Source: Sabellastarte sp. h YS-2021
Lineage: Eukaryota; Annelida; Polychaeta; Sabellida; Sabellidae
DNA length: 64,000 nt
Assembly: GCA_964017235.1 (NCBI GenBank)
Contig: OZ024934.1
Coordinates: 85,030,706-85,094,705, forward strand
Direction: 5' to 3'
Shown here: positions 10,911-24,548 of the stretch, piece after piece
How positions within the stretch are numbered: the stretch's first letter is position 1
Layout: the number at the start of each line of letters is the position of its first letter
Made by a program: the position numbers and the translations under genes
The notes under the pieces: generated by a model
Databases searched by the model: none
What the model saw: the letters and a program-made list of their open reading frames with translations, nothing else
What the model was told of the DNA's origin: nothing

Positions 10911-13900
10911 ACCGGTTTTAAAATTACATCTGATATAACAGTACCTATAGTTTGGCAATATTGGCTTCAGCTGGCCCCAAATTCCCTTCTGTGGGGCTGC
11001 ATTAAGATATACTTAAATTTGGCAAAGTATGACAATTTTAAGGCTGAAAACCATATTGTTTGCTAGGGCTGGCGCCACTAAATGAGATTCCACAAGAATA
11101 TTCCTTAAGAAATACATAACTGGTCCAAAATACATGTATTGGAAGTGCAGGTATCGAGGGGGTGATCATATGGCACATCAGTCCAAAACCCCACTTAAAC
11201 TTCATCAATCTGGCTCAGATTTTCACAGGAATCTCAGTTCATATCACACATTGATATTGTATTGGCTTGACTTACTCAGGAAACCAATTAAAATTTTCAA
11301 TTTTCCGGGGTTTGGGGCCAGGCTCAGCCCCCCTCAAATTAGGAAATATCAGGTATATCCTAATACAACCAATCTGAAGCTCTTCTTGAATTTTGCATAT
11401 GTTTTAACAATAATTGAGGATATATTAGGCCCATTTGGAGCATTACATCTGTGAAAATAAATTATTTCACCCATATAGTGCTGTAAAAATGGTCAAAAAT
11501 ACATGTAAATTACACCAAACCAGTACCAAATGTTGGTCTATAATGCTGAAATTTGGCCAGAATATAAGGTGGCACATACTAAATCTGACTGAACCGGTTT
11601 TAAAATTACATCTGATATAACAGTACCTATAGTTTGGCAATATTGGCTTCAGCTGGCCCCATATTCGCTTCTGTGGGGCTGCATTAAGATATACTTAAAT
11701 TTGGCAAAGTAAGACAATTTTAAGGCTGAAAACCATATTGTTTGCTAGAGCTGGCGCCACTAAATGAGATTCCACAAGAATATTCCTTAAGAAATACATA
11801 ACTGGTCCAAAATACATGTATTGGAAGTGCAGGTATCGATGGGGTGATCATATGGCACATCAGTCCAAAACCCCACTTAAACTTCATCAATCTGGCTCAG
11901 ATTTTCACAGGAAACTCAGTTCATATCACACATTGATATTGTATTGGCTTAACTTATTCAGGAAACCAATTAAAAATTTCAATTTTCTGGGGTTTGGGGC
12001 CAGGCTCGGCCCCCCTCAAATTAGGAAATATCAGTTATATCCTAATACAACCAATCTGAAGCTCTTCTTTAATTTTGCATATGTTTTAACAATAATTGAG
12101 GATATATTAGGCCCATTTGGAGCATTACATCTCTAAAAAAAAATTATTTCACCCATATAGTGCTGTAAAAATGGTCAAAAATACATGTAAATTACACCAA
12201 ACAAGTACCAAATGTTGGTCTATAATGCTGAAATTTGGCCAGAATATAAGGTGGCACATACTAAATCTGACTGAACCGGTTTTAAAATTACATCTGATAT
12301 AACAGTACCTATAGGTTGGCAATATTGGCTTCAGCTGGCCCCAAATTCCCTTCTGTGGGGCTGCATTAAGATATACTTAAATTTGGCAAAGTAAGACAAT
12401 TTTAAGGCTGAAAACCATATTGTTTGCTAGGGCTGGCGCCACTAAATGAGATTCCACAAGAATATTCCTTAAGAAATACATAACTGGTCCAAAATACATG
12501 TATTGGAAGTGCAGGTATCGAGGGGGTGATCATATGGCACATCAATCCAAAACCCCACTTAAACTTCATCAATCTGGCTCAGATTTTCACAGGAAACTCA
12601 GTTCATATCACACATTGATATTGTATTGGCTTGACTTACTCAGGAAACCAATAAAAATTTTCAATTTTCCGGGGTTTGGGGCCAGGCTCAGCCCCCCTCA
12701 AATTAGGAAATATCAGGTATATCCTAATACAACCAATCTGAAGCTCTTCTTGATTTTTGCATATGTTTTAACAATAATTGAGGATATATTAGGCCCATTT
12801 GGAGCATTATATCTCTGAAAATAAATTATTTCACCCATATAGTGCTGTAAAAATGGTCAAAAATACATGTAAATTACACCAAACCAGTACCAAATGTTGG
12901 TCTATAATGCTGAAATTTGGCCAGAATATAAGGTGGCACATACTAAATCTGACTGAACCGGTTTTAAAATTACATCTGATATAACAGTACCTATAGTTTG
13001 GCAATATTGGCTTCAGCTGGCCCCAAATTCGCTTCTGTGGGGGTGCATTAAGATATACTTAAATTTGGCAAAGTAAGACAATTTTAAGGCTGAAAACCAT
13101 ATTGTTTGCTAGAGCTGGCGCCACTAAATGAGATTCCACAAGAATATTCCTTAAGAAATACATAACTGGTCCAAAATACATGTATTGGAAGTGCAGGTAT
13201 CGATGGGGTGATCATATGGCAAATCAGTCCAAAACCCCACTTAAACTTCATCAATCTGGCTCAGATTTTCACAGGAAACTCAGTTCATATCACACATTGA
13301 TATTGTATTGGCTTAACTTATTCAGGAAACCAATTAAAAATTTCAATTTTCTGGGGTTTGGGGCCAGGCTCGGCCCCCCTCAAATTAGGAAATATCAGTT
13401 ATATCCTAATACAACCAATCTGAAGCTCTTCTTTAATTTTGCATATGTTTTAACAATAATTGAGGATATATTAGGCCCATTTGGAGCATTACATCTCTAA
13501 AAAAAAATTATTTCACCCATATAGTGCTGTAAAAATGGTCAAAAATACATGTAAATTACACCAAACAAGTACCAAATGTTGGTCTATAATGCTGAAATTT
13601 GGCCAGAATATAAGGTGGCACATACTAAATCTGAGTGAACCGGTTTTAAAATTACATCTGATATAACAGTACCTATAGGTTGGCAATATTGGCTTCAGCT
13701 GGCCCCAAATTCCCTTCTGTGGGGCTGCATTAAGATATACTTAAATTTGGCAAAGTAAGACAATTTTAAGGCTGAAAACCATATTGTTTGCTAGGGCTGG
13801 CGCCACTAAATGAGATTCCACAAGAATATTCCTTAAGAAATACATAACTGGTCCAAAATACATGTATTGGAAGTGCAGGTATCGAGGGGGTGATCATATG

Positions 13901-16900
13901 GCACATCAATCCAAAACCCCACTTAAACTTCATCAATCTGGCTCAGATTTTCACAGGAAACTCAGTTCATATCACACATTGATATTGTATTGGCTTGACT
14001 TACTCAGGAAACCAATAAAAATTTTCAATTTTCCGGGGTTTGGGGCCAGGCTCAGCCCCCCTCAAATTAGGAAATATCAGGTATATCCTAATACAACCAA
14101 TCTGAAGCTCTTCTTGATTTTTGCATATGTTTTAACAATAATTGAGGATATATTAGGCCCATTTGGAGCATTATATCTCTGAAAATAAATTATTTCACCC
14201 ATATAGTGCTGTAAAAATGGTCAAAAATACATGTAAATTACACCAAACCAGTACCAAATGTTGGTCTATAATGCTGAAATTTGGCCAGAATATAAGGTGG
14301 CACATACTAAATCTGACTGAACCGGTTTTAAAATTACATCTGATATAACAGTACCTATAGTTTGGCAATATTGGCTTCAGCTGGCCCCAAATTCGCTTCT
14401 GTGGGGGTGCATTAAGATATACTTAAATTTGGCAAAGTAAGACAATTTTAAGGCTGAAAACCATATTGTTTGATAGAGCTGGCGCCACTAAATGAGATTC
14501 TACAAGAATATTCCTTAAGAAATACATAACTGGTCCAAAATACATGTATTGGAAGTGCAGGTATCGAGGGGGTGATCATATGGCACATCAGTCCAAAACC
14601 CCACTTAAACTTCATCAATCTGGCTCAGATTTTCACAGGAAACTCAGTTCATATCACACATTGATGTTGTATTGGCTTGACTTATTCAGGAAACCAATTA
14701 AAAATTTCAATTTTCCGGGGTTTGGGGCCAGGCTCAGCCCCCCTCAAATTAGGAAATATCAGTTATATCCTAATACAACCAATCTGAAGCTCTTCTTTAA
14801 TGTTGCATATGTTTTAACAATAATTGAGGATATATTAGACCCATTTGGAGCATTCCATCTCTAAAAGTAAATTATTTCACCCATATAGTGCTGTAAAAAT
14901 GGTCAAAAATACATATAAATTACACCAAACCAGTACCAAATGTTGGTCTATAATGCTAAAATTTGGCCAGAATATAAGGTGGCACATACTAAATCTGACT
15001 GAACTGGTTTTAAAATTACATCTGATATAACAGTACCTATAGTTTGGCAATATTGGCTTCAGCTGGCCCCAAATTCCCTTCTGTGGGGCTGCATTAAGAT
15101 ATACTTAAATTTGGCAAAGTAAGACAATTTTAAGGCTGAAAACCATATTGTTTGCTAGGGCTGGCGCCACTAAATGAGATTCCACAAGAATATTCCTTAA
15201 GAAATACATAACTGGTCCAAAATACATGTATTGGAAGTGCAGGTATCGAGGGGGTGATCATATGGCACATCAGTCCAAAACCCCACTTAAACTTCATCAA
15301 TCTGGCTCAGATTTTCACAGGAAACTCAGTTCATATCACACATTGATATTGTATTGGCTTGACTTACTCAGGAAACCAATAAAAATTTTCAATTTTCCGG
15401 GGTTTGGGGCCAGGCTCAGCCCCCCTCAAATTAGGAAATATCAGATATATCCTAATACAACCAATCTGAAGCTCTTCTTGATTTTTGCATATGTTTTAAC
15501 AATAATTGAGGATATATTAGGCCCATTTGGAGCATTATATCTCTGAAAATAAATTATTTCACCCATATAGTGCTGTAAAAATGGTCAAAAATACATGTAA
15601 ATTACACCAAACCAGTACCAAATGTTGGTCTATAATGCTGAAATTTGGCCAGAATATAAGGTGGCACATACTAAATCTGACTGAACCGGTTTTAAAATTA
15701 CATCTGATATAACAGTACCTATAGTTTGGCAATATTGGCTTCAGCTGGCCCCAAATTCGCTTCTGTGGGGGTGCATTAAGATATACTTAAATTTGGCAAA
15801 GTAAGACAATTTTAAGGCTGAAAACCATATTGTTTGCTAGAGCTGGCGCCACTAAATGAGATTCCACAAGAATATTCCTTAAGAAATACATAACTGGTCC
15901 AAAATACATGTATTGGAAGTGCAGGTATCGAGGGGGTGATCATATGGCACATCAGTCCAAAACCCCACTTAAACTTCATCAATCTGGCTCAGATTTTCAC
16001 AGGAAACTCAGTTCATATCACACATTGATATTGTATTGGCTTGACTTATTCAGGAAACCAATTAAAAATTTCAATTTTCCGGGGTTTGGGGCCAGGCTCA
16101 GCCCCCCTCAAATTAGGAAATATCAGTTATATCCTAATACAACCAATCTGAAGCTCTTCTTTAATGTTGCATATGTTTTAACAATAATTGAGGATATATT
16201 AGACCCATTTGGAGCATTACATCTCTAAAAGTAAATTATTTCACCCATATAGTGCTGTAAAAATGGTCAAAAATACATGTAAATTACACCAAACCAGTAC
16301 CAAATGTTGGTCTATAATGCTAAAATTTGGCCAGAATATAAGGTGGCACATACTAAATCTGACTGAACCGGTTTTAAAATTACATCTGATATAACAGTAC
16401 CTATAGTTTGGCAATATTGGCTTCAGCTGGCCCCAAATTCCCTTCTGTGGGGCTGCATTAAGATATACTTAAATTTGGCAAAGTAAGACAATTTTAAGGC
16501 TGAAAACCATATTGTTTGCTAGGGCTGGCGCCACTAAATGAGATTCCACAAGAATATTCCTTAAGAAATACATAACTGGTCCAAAATACATGTATTAGAA
16601 GTGCAGGTATCGAGGGGGTGATCATATGGCACATCAGTCCAAAACCCCACTTAAACTTCATCAATCTGGCTCAGATTTTCACAGGAAACTCAGTTCATAT
16701 CACACATTGATATTGTATTGGCTTGACTTACTCAGGAAACCAATTAAAATTTTCAATTTTCCGGGGTTTGGGGCCAGGCTCAGCCCCCCTCAAATTAGGA
16801 AATATCAGGTATATCCTAATACAACCAATCTGAAGCTCTTCTTGATTTTTGCATATGTTTTAACAATAATTGAGGATATATTAGGCCCATTTGGAGCATT

Positions 16901-17730
16901 ACATCTGTGAAAATAAATTATTTCACCCATATAGTGCTGTAAAAATGGTCAAAAATACATGTAAATTACACCAAACCAGTACCAAATGTTGGTCTATAAT
17001 GCTGAAATTTGGCCAGAATATAAGGTGGCACATACTAAATCTGACTGAACCGGTTTTAAAATTACATCTGATATAACAGTACCTATAGTTTGGCAATATT
17101 GGCTTCAGCTGGCCCCAAATTCGCTTCTGTGGGGGTGCATTAAGATATACTTAATTTTGGCAAAGTAAGACAATTTTAAGGCTGAAAACCATATTGTTTG
17201 CTAGAGCTGGCGCCACTAAATGAGATTCCACAAGAATATTCCTTAAGAAATACATAACTGGTCCAAAATACATGTATTTGAAGTGCAGGTATCGAGGGGG
17301 TGATCATATGGCACATCAGTCCAAAACCCCACTTAAACTTCATCAATCTGGCTCAGATTTTCACAGGAAACTCAGTTCATATCACACATTGATATTGTAT
17401 TGGCTTGACTTATTCAGGAAACCAATTAAAAATTTCAATTTTCCGGGGTTTGGGGCCAGGCTCAGCCCCCCTCAAATTAGGAAATATCAGTTATATCCTA
17501 ATACAACCAATCTGAAGCTCTTCTTTAATGTTGCATATGTTTTAACAATAATTGAGGATATATTAGACCCATTTGGAGCATTACATCTCTAAAAGTAAAT
17601 TATTTCACCCATATAGTGCTGTAAAAATGGTCAAAAATACATGTAAATTACACCAAACCAGTACCAAATGTTGGTCTATAATGCTAAAATTTGGCCAGAA
17701 TATAAGGTGGCACATACTAAATCTGACTGA
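10911..17730 (+). repeat. Ten-monomer block, second version of 3410-8864
   Basis: Monomers 17-26 follow the same order of variants as monomers 6-13. It begins with the rare GAATCTCAG monomer (near 3728 and 11229), then the GATGGGG type, the CACATCAATCC type, the monomer ending in GAACTGG (near 15001) and the TATTAG monomer (near 16594). The offset is 7501 bp at the left end and 8866 bp at the right end. The difference of 1365 bp is one dimer, so this version carries two extra monomers, or the other has lost two. Confidence 0.7.
12957..14320 (+). repeat. Extra dimer within the 10.9-17.7 kb block
   Basis: Monomers 20-21 repeat the GATGGGG type plus CACATCAATCC type pair already present at 11593-12956, 1364 bp upstream. 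The matching place in the 3410-8864 block has only one such pair. The pair is not a perfect copy: monomer 20 has CAAATCAG near 13221 and GAGTGAACC near 13633, the latter shared with the monomer at 8865. Confidence 0.7.
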
Positions 17731-20700
17731 ACCGGTTTTAAAATTACATCTGATATAACAGTACCTATAGTTTGGCAATATTGGCTTCAGCTGGCCCCAA
17801 ATTCCCTTCTGTGGGGCTGCATTAAGATATACTTAAATTTGGCAAAGTAAGACAATTTTAAGGCTGAAAACCATATTGTTTGCTAGGGCTGGCGCCACTA
17901 AATGAGATTCCACAAGAATATTCCTTAAGAAATACATAACTGGTCCAAAATACATGTATTGGAAGTGCAGGTATCGAGGGGGTGATCATATGGCACATCA
18001 GTCCAAAACCCCACTTAAACTTCATCAATCTGGCTCAGATTTTCACAGGAAACTCAGTTCATATCACACATTGATATTGTATTGGCTTGACTTACTCAGG
18101 AAACCAATTAAAATTTTCAATTTTCCGGGGTTTGGGGCCAGGCTCAGCCCCCCTCAAATTAGGAAATATCAGGTATATCCTAATACAACCAATCTGAAGC
18201 TCTTCTTGAATTTTGCATATGTTTTAACAATAATTGAGGATATATTAGGCCCATTTGGAGCATTACATCTGTGAAAATAAATTATTTCACCCATATAGTG
18301 CTGTAAAAATGGTCAAAAATACATGTAAATTACACCAAACCAGTACCAAATGTTGGTCTATAATGCTGAAATTTGGCCAGAATATAAGGTGGCACATACT
18401 AAATCTGACTGAACCGGTTTTAAAATTACATCTGATATAACAGTACCTATAGTTTGGCAATATTGGCTTCAGCTGGCCCCATATTCGCTTCTGTGGGGCT
18501 GCATTAAGATATACTTAAATTTGGCAAAGTAAGACAATTTTAAGGCTGAAAACCATATTGTTTGCTAGAGCTGGCGCCACTAAATGAGATTCCACAAGAA
18601 TATTCCTTAAGAAATACATAACTGGTCCAAAATACATGTATTGGAAGTGCAGGTATCGAGGGGGTGATCATATGGCACATCAGTCCAAAACCCCACTTAA
18701 ACTTCATCAATCTGGCTCAGATTTTCACAGGAAACTCAGTTCATATCACACATTGATATTGTATTGGCTTAACTTATTCAGGAAACCAATTAAAAATTTC
18801 AATTTTCCGGGGTTTGGGGCCAGGCTCGGCCCCCCTCAAATTAGGAAATATCAGTTATATCCTAATACAACCAATCTGAAGCTCTTCTTTAATGTTGCAT
18901 ATGTTTTAACAATAATTGAGGATATATTAGGCCCATTTGGAGCATTACATCTCTAAAAAAAATTATTTCACCCATATAGTGCTGTAAAAATGGTCAAAAA
19001 TACATGTAAATTACACCAAACCAGTACCAAATGTTGGTCTATAATGCTGAAATTTGGCCAGAATATAAGGTGGCACATACTAAATCTGACTGAACCGGTT
19101 TTAAAATTACATCTGATATAACAGTACCTATAGGTTGGCAATATTGGCTTCAGCTGGCCCCAAATTCCCTTCTGTGGGGCTGCATTAAGATATACTTAAA
19201 TTTGGCAAAGTAAGACAATTTTAAGGCTGAAAACCATATTGTTTGCTAGGGCTGGCGCCACTAAATGAGATTCCACAAGAATATTCCTTAAGATATACAT
19301 AACTGGTCCAAAATACATGTATTGGAAGTGCAGGTATCGAGGGGGTGATCATATGGCACATCAGTCCAAAACCCCACTTAAACTTCATCAATCTGGCTCA
19401 GATTTTCACAGGAAACTCAGTTCATATCACACATTGATATTGTATTGGCTTGACTTACTCAGGAAACCAATTAAAATTTTCAATTTTCCGGGGTTTGGGG
19501 CCAGGCTCAGCCCCCCTCAAATTAGGAAATATCAGTTATATCCTAATACAACCAATCTGAAGCTCTTCTTTAATGTTGCATATGTTTTAACAATAATTGA
19601 GGATATATTAGGCCCATTTGGAGCATTACATCTCTAAAAAAAATTATTTCACCCATATAGTGCTGTAAAAATGGTCAAAAATACATGTAAATTACACCAA
19701 ACAAGTACCAAATGTTGGTCTATAATGCTGAAATTTGGCCAGAATATAAGGTGGCACATACTAAATCTGACTGAACCGGTTTTAAAATTACATCTGATAT
19801 AACAGTACCTATAGGTTGGCAATATTGGCTTCAGCTGGCCCCAAATTCCCTTCTGTGGGGCTGCATTAAGATATACTTAAATTTGGCAAAGTAAGACAAT
19901 TTTAAGGCTGAAAACCATATTGTTTGCTAGGGCTGGCGCCACTAAATGAGATTCCACAAGAATATTCCTTAAGAAATACATAACTGGTCCAAAATACATG
20001 TATTGGAAGTGCAGGTATCGAGGGGGTGATCATATGGCACATCAGTCCAAAACCCCACTTAAACTTCATCAATCTGGCTCAGATTTTCACAGGAAACTCA
20101 GTTCATATCACACATTGATATTGTATTGGCTTGACTTACTCAGGAAACCAATTAAAATTTTCATTTTTCCGGGGTTTGGGGCCAGGCTCAGCCCCCCTCA
20201 AATTAGGAAATATCAGGTATATCCTAATACAACCAATCTGAAGCTCTTCTTGATTTTTGCATATGTTTTAACAATAATTGAGGATATATTAGGCCCATTT
20301 GGAGCATTATATCTCTGAAAATAAATTATTTCACCCATATAGTGCTGTAAAAATGGTCAAAAATACATGTAAATTACACCAAACCAGTACCAAATGTTGG
20401 TCTATAATGCTGAAATTTGGCCAGAATATAAGGTGGCACATACTAAATCTGACTGAACCGGTTTTAAAATTACATCTGATATAACAGTACCTATAGTTTG
20501 GCAATATTGGCTTCAGCTGGCCCCAAATTCCCTTCTGTGGGGCTGCATTAAGATATACTTAAATTTGGCAAAGTAAGACAATTTTAAGGCTGAAAACCAT
20601 ATTGTTTGCTAGGGCTAGCGCCACTAAATGAGATTCCACAAGAATATTCCTTAAGAAATACATAACTGGTCCAAAATACATGTATTGGAAGTGCAGGTAT

Positions 20701-21820
20701 CGAGGGGGTGATCATATGGCACATCAGTCCAAAACCCCACTTAAACTTCATCAATCTGGCTCAGATTTTCACAGGAAACTCAGTTCATATCACACATTGA
20801 TATTGTATTGGCTTGACTTATTCAGGAAACCAATTAAAAATTTCAATTTTCCGGGGTTTGGGGCCAGGCTCAGCCCCCCTCAAATTAGGAAATATCAGTT
20901 ATATCCTAATACAACCAATCTGAAGCTCTTCTTTAATGTTGCATATGTTTTAACAATAATTGAGGATATATTAGACCCATTTGGAGTATTACATCTCTAA
21001 AAGTAAATTATTTCACCCATATAGTGCTGTAAAAATGGTCAAAAATACATGTAAATTACACCAAACCAGTACCAAATGTTGGTCTATAATGCTAAAATTT
21101 GGCCAGAATATAAGGTGGCACATACTAAATCTGACTGAACCGGTTTTAAAATTACATCTGATATAACAGTACCTATAGTTTGGCAATATTGGCTTCAGCT
21201 GGCCCCAAATTCCCTTCTGTGGGGCTGCATTAAGATATACTTAAATTTGGCAAAGTAAGACAATTTTAAGGCTGAAAACCATATTGTTTGCTAGGGCTGG
21301 CGCCACTAAATGAGATTCCACAAGAATATTCCTTAAGAAATACATAACTGGTCCAAAATACATGTATTGGAAGTGCAGGTATCGAGGGGGTGATCATATG
21401 GCACATCAGTCCAAAACCCCACTTAAACTTCATCAATCTGGCTCAGATTTTCACAGAAAACTCAGTTCATATCACACATTGATATTGTATTGGCTTGACT
21501 TACTCAGGAAACCAATTAAAATTTTCAATTTTCCGGGGTTTGGGGCCAGGCTCAGCCCCCCTCAAATTAGGAAATATCAGGTAAATCCTAATACAACGAA
21601 TCTGAAGCTCTTCTTGAATTTTGCATATGTTTTAACAATAATTGAGGATATATTAGGCCCATTTGGAGCATTACATCTGTGAAAATAAATTATTTCACCC
21701 ATATAGTGCTGTAAAAATGGTCAAAAATACATGTAAATTACACCAAACCAGTACCAAATGTTGGTCTATAATGCTGAAATTTGGCCAGAATATAAGGTGG
21801 CACATACTAAATCTGACTGA
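17731..21820 (+). repeat. Six mixed monomers with private variants
   Basis: Monomers 27-32 show no clear internal super-repeat. The two at 18413 and 19094 are 681 bp long because of eight-A tracts. Private changes include AGATATACAT near 19292, CATTTTTCC near 20163, GGGCTAGCGCC near 20614 (it removes GGCGCC and makes GCTAGC), and several in the monomer at 21139 (CACAGAAAAC, GGTAAATCC, CAACGAATC). Nothing other than satellite is present. Confidence 0.8.
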
Positions 21821-23184
21821 ACCGGTTTTAAAATTACATCTGATATAACAGTACCTATAGTTTGGCAATATTGGCTTCAGCTGGCCCCATATTCGCTTCT
21901 GTGGGGCTGCATTAAGATATACTTAAATTTGGCAAAGTAAGACAATTTTAAGGCTGAAAACCATATTGTTTGCTAGAGCTGGCGCCACTAAATGAGATTC
22001 CACAAGAATATTCCTTAAGAAATACATAACTGGTCCAAAATACATGTATTGGAAGTGCAGGTATCGAGGGGGTGATCATATGGCACATCAGTCCAAAACC
22101 CCACTTAAACTTCATCAATCTGGCTCAGATTTTCACAGGAAACTCAGTTCATATCACACATTGATATTGTATTGGCTTAACTTATTCAGGAAACCAATTA
22201 AAAATTTCAATTTTCCGGGGTTTGGGGCCAGGCTCGGCCCCCCTCAAATTAGGAAATATCAGTTATATCCTAATACAACCAATCTGAAGCTCTTCTTTAA
22301 TGTTGCATATGTTTTAACAATAATTGAGGATATATTAGACCCATTTGGAGCATTCCATCTCTAAAAGTAAATTATTTCACCCATATAGTGCTGTAAAAAT
22401 GGTCAAAAATACATGTAAATTACACCAAACCAGTACCAAATGTTGGTCTATAATGCTGAAATTTGGCCAGAATATAAGGTGGCACATACTAAATCTGACT
22501 GAACCGGTTTTAAAATTACATCTGATATAACAGTACCTATAGGTTGGCAATATTGGCTTCAGCTGGCCCCAAATTCCCTTCTGTGGGGCTGCATTAAGAT
22601 ATACTTAAATTTGGCAAAGTAAGACAATTTTAAGGCTGAAAACCATATTGTTTGCTCGGGCTGGCGCCACTAAATGAGATTCCACAAGAATATTCCTTAA
22701 GAAATACATAACTGGTCCAAAATACATGTATTGGAAGTGCAGGTATCGAGGGGGTGATCATATGGCACATCAGTCCAAAACCCCACTTAAACTTCATCAA
22801 TCTGGCTCAGATTTTCACAGGAAACTCAGTTCATATCACACATTGATATTGTATTGGCTTGACTTACTCAGGAAACCAATTAAAATTTTCAATTTTCCGG
22901 GGTTTGGGGCCAGGCTCAGCCCCCCTCAAATTAGGAAATATCAGGTATATCCTAATACAACCAATCTGAAGCTCTTCTTGAATTTTGCATATGTTTTAAC
23001 AATAATTGAGGATATATTAGGCCCATTTGGAGCATTACATCTGTGAAAATAAATTATTTCACCCATATAGTGCTGTAAAAATGGTCAAAAATACATGTAA
23101 ATTACACCAAACCAGTACCAAATGTTGGTCTATAATGCTGAAATTTGGCCAGAATATAAGGTGGCACATACTAAATCTGACTGA
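21821..23184 (+). repeat. Dimer duplication at 21.8-24.5 kb, first copy
   Basis: This 1364 bp pair is repeated directly downstream. The diagnostic variant is TTTGCTCGGG (C at 22657). The first monomers of both copies share the same combination of TTAACTTATTC, GGCTCGGCC and GCATTCCATC. The second monomer (22503-23184) ends in CATCTGTGAAAA, whereas its counterpart ends in TATCTCTGAAAA, so the right edge of the duplication lies within that monomer. Confidence 0.8.
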
Positions 23185-24548
23185 ACCGGTTTTAAAATTA
23201 CATCTGATATAACAGTACCTATAGTTTGGCAATATTGGCTTCAGCTGGCCCCATATTCGCTTCTGTGGGGCTGCATTAAGATATACTTAAATTTGGCAAA
23301 GTAAGACAATTTTAAGGCTGAAAACCATATTGTTTGCTAGAGCTGGCGCCACTAAATGAGATTCCACAAGAATATTCCTTAAGAAATACATAACTGGTCC
23401 AAAATACATGTATTGGAAGTGCAGGTATCGAGGGGGTGATCATATGGCACATCAGTCCAAAACCCCACTTAAACTTCATCAATCTGGCTCAGATTTTCAC
23501 AGGAAACTCAGTTCATATCACACATTGATATTGTATTGGCTTAACTTATTCAGGAAACCAATTAAAAATTTCAATTTTCCGGGGTTTGGGGCCAGGCTCG
23601 GCCCCCCTCAAATTAGGAAATATCAGTTATATCCTAATACAACCAATCTGAAGCTCTTCTTTAATGTTGCATATGTTTTAACAATAATTGAGGATATATT
23701 AGACCCATTTGGAGCATTCCATCTCTAAAAGTAAATTATTTCACCCATATAGTGCTGTAAAAATGGTCAAAAATACATGTAAATTACACCAAACCAGTAC
23801 CAAATGTTGGTCTATAATGCTGAAATTTGGCCAGAATATAAGGTGGCACATACTAAATCTGACTGAACCGGTTTTAAAATTACATCTGATATAACAGTAC
23901 CTATAGGTTGGCAATATTGGCTTCAGCTGGCCCCAAATTCCCTTCTGTGGGGCTGCATTAAGATATACTTAAATTTGGCAAAGTAAGACAATTTTAAGGC
24001 TGAAAACCATATTGTTTGCTCGGGCTGGCGCCACTAAATGAGATTCCACAAGAATATTCCTTAAGAAATACATAACTGGTCCAAAATACATGTATTGGAA
24101 GTGCAGGTATCGAGGGGGTGATCATATGGCACATCAGTCCAAAACCCCACTTAAACTTCATCAATCTGGCTCAGATTTTCACAGGAAACTCAGTTCATAT
24201 CACACATTGATATTGTATTGGCTTGACTTACTCAGGAAACCAATTAAAATTTTCAATTTTCCGGGGTTTGGGGCCAGGCTCAGCCCCCCTCAAATTAGGA
24301 AATATCAGGTATATCCTAATACAACCAATCTGAAGCTCTTCTTGATTTTTGCATATGTTTTAACAATAATTGAGGATATATTAGGCCCATTTGGAGCATT
24401 ATATCTCTGAAAATAAATTATTTCACCCATATAGTGCTGTAAAAATGGTCAAAAATACATGTAAATTACACCAAACCAGTACCAAATGTTGGTCTATAAT
24501 GCTGAAATTTGGCCAGAATATAAGGTGGCACATACTAAATCTGACTGA
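23185..24548 (+). repeat. Dimer duplication at 21.8-24.5 kb, second copy
   Basis: It carries TTTGCTCGGG (C at 24021), exactly 1364 bp from the first copy. Its second monomer switches in its 3' half to the variant set CTTGATTTTTGC plus TATCTCTGAAAA, which marks the recombination edge. Confidence 0.8.
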
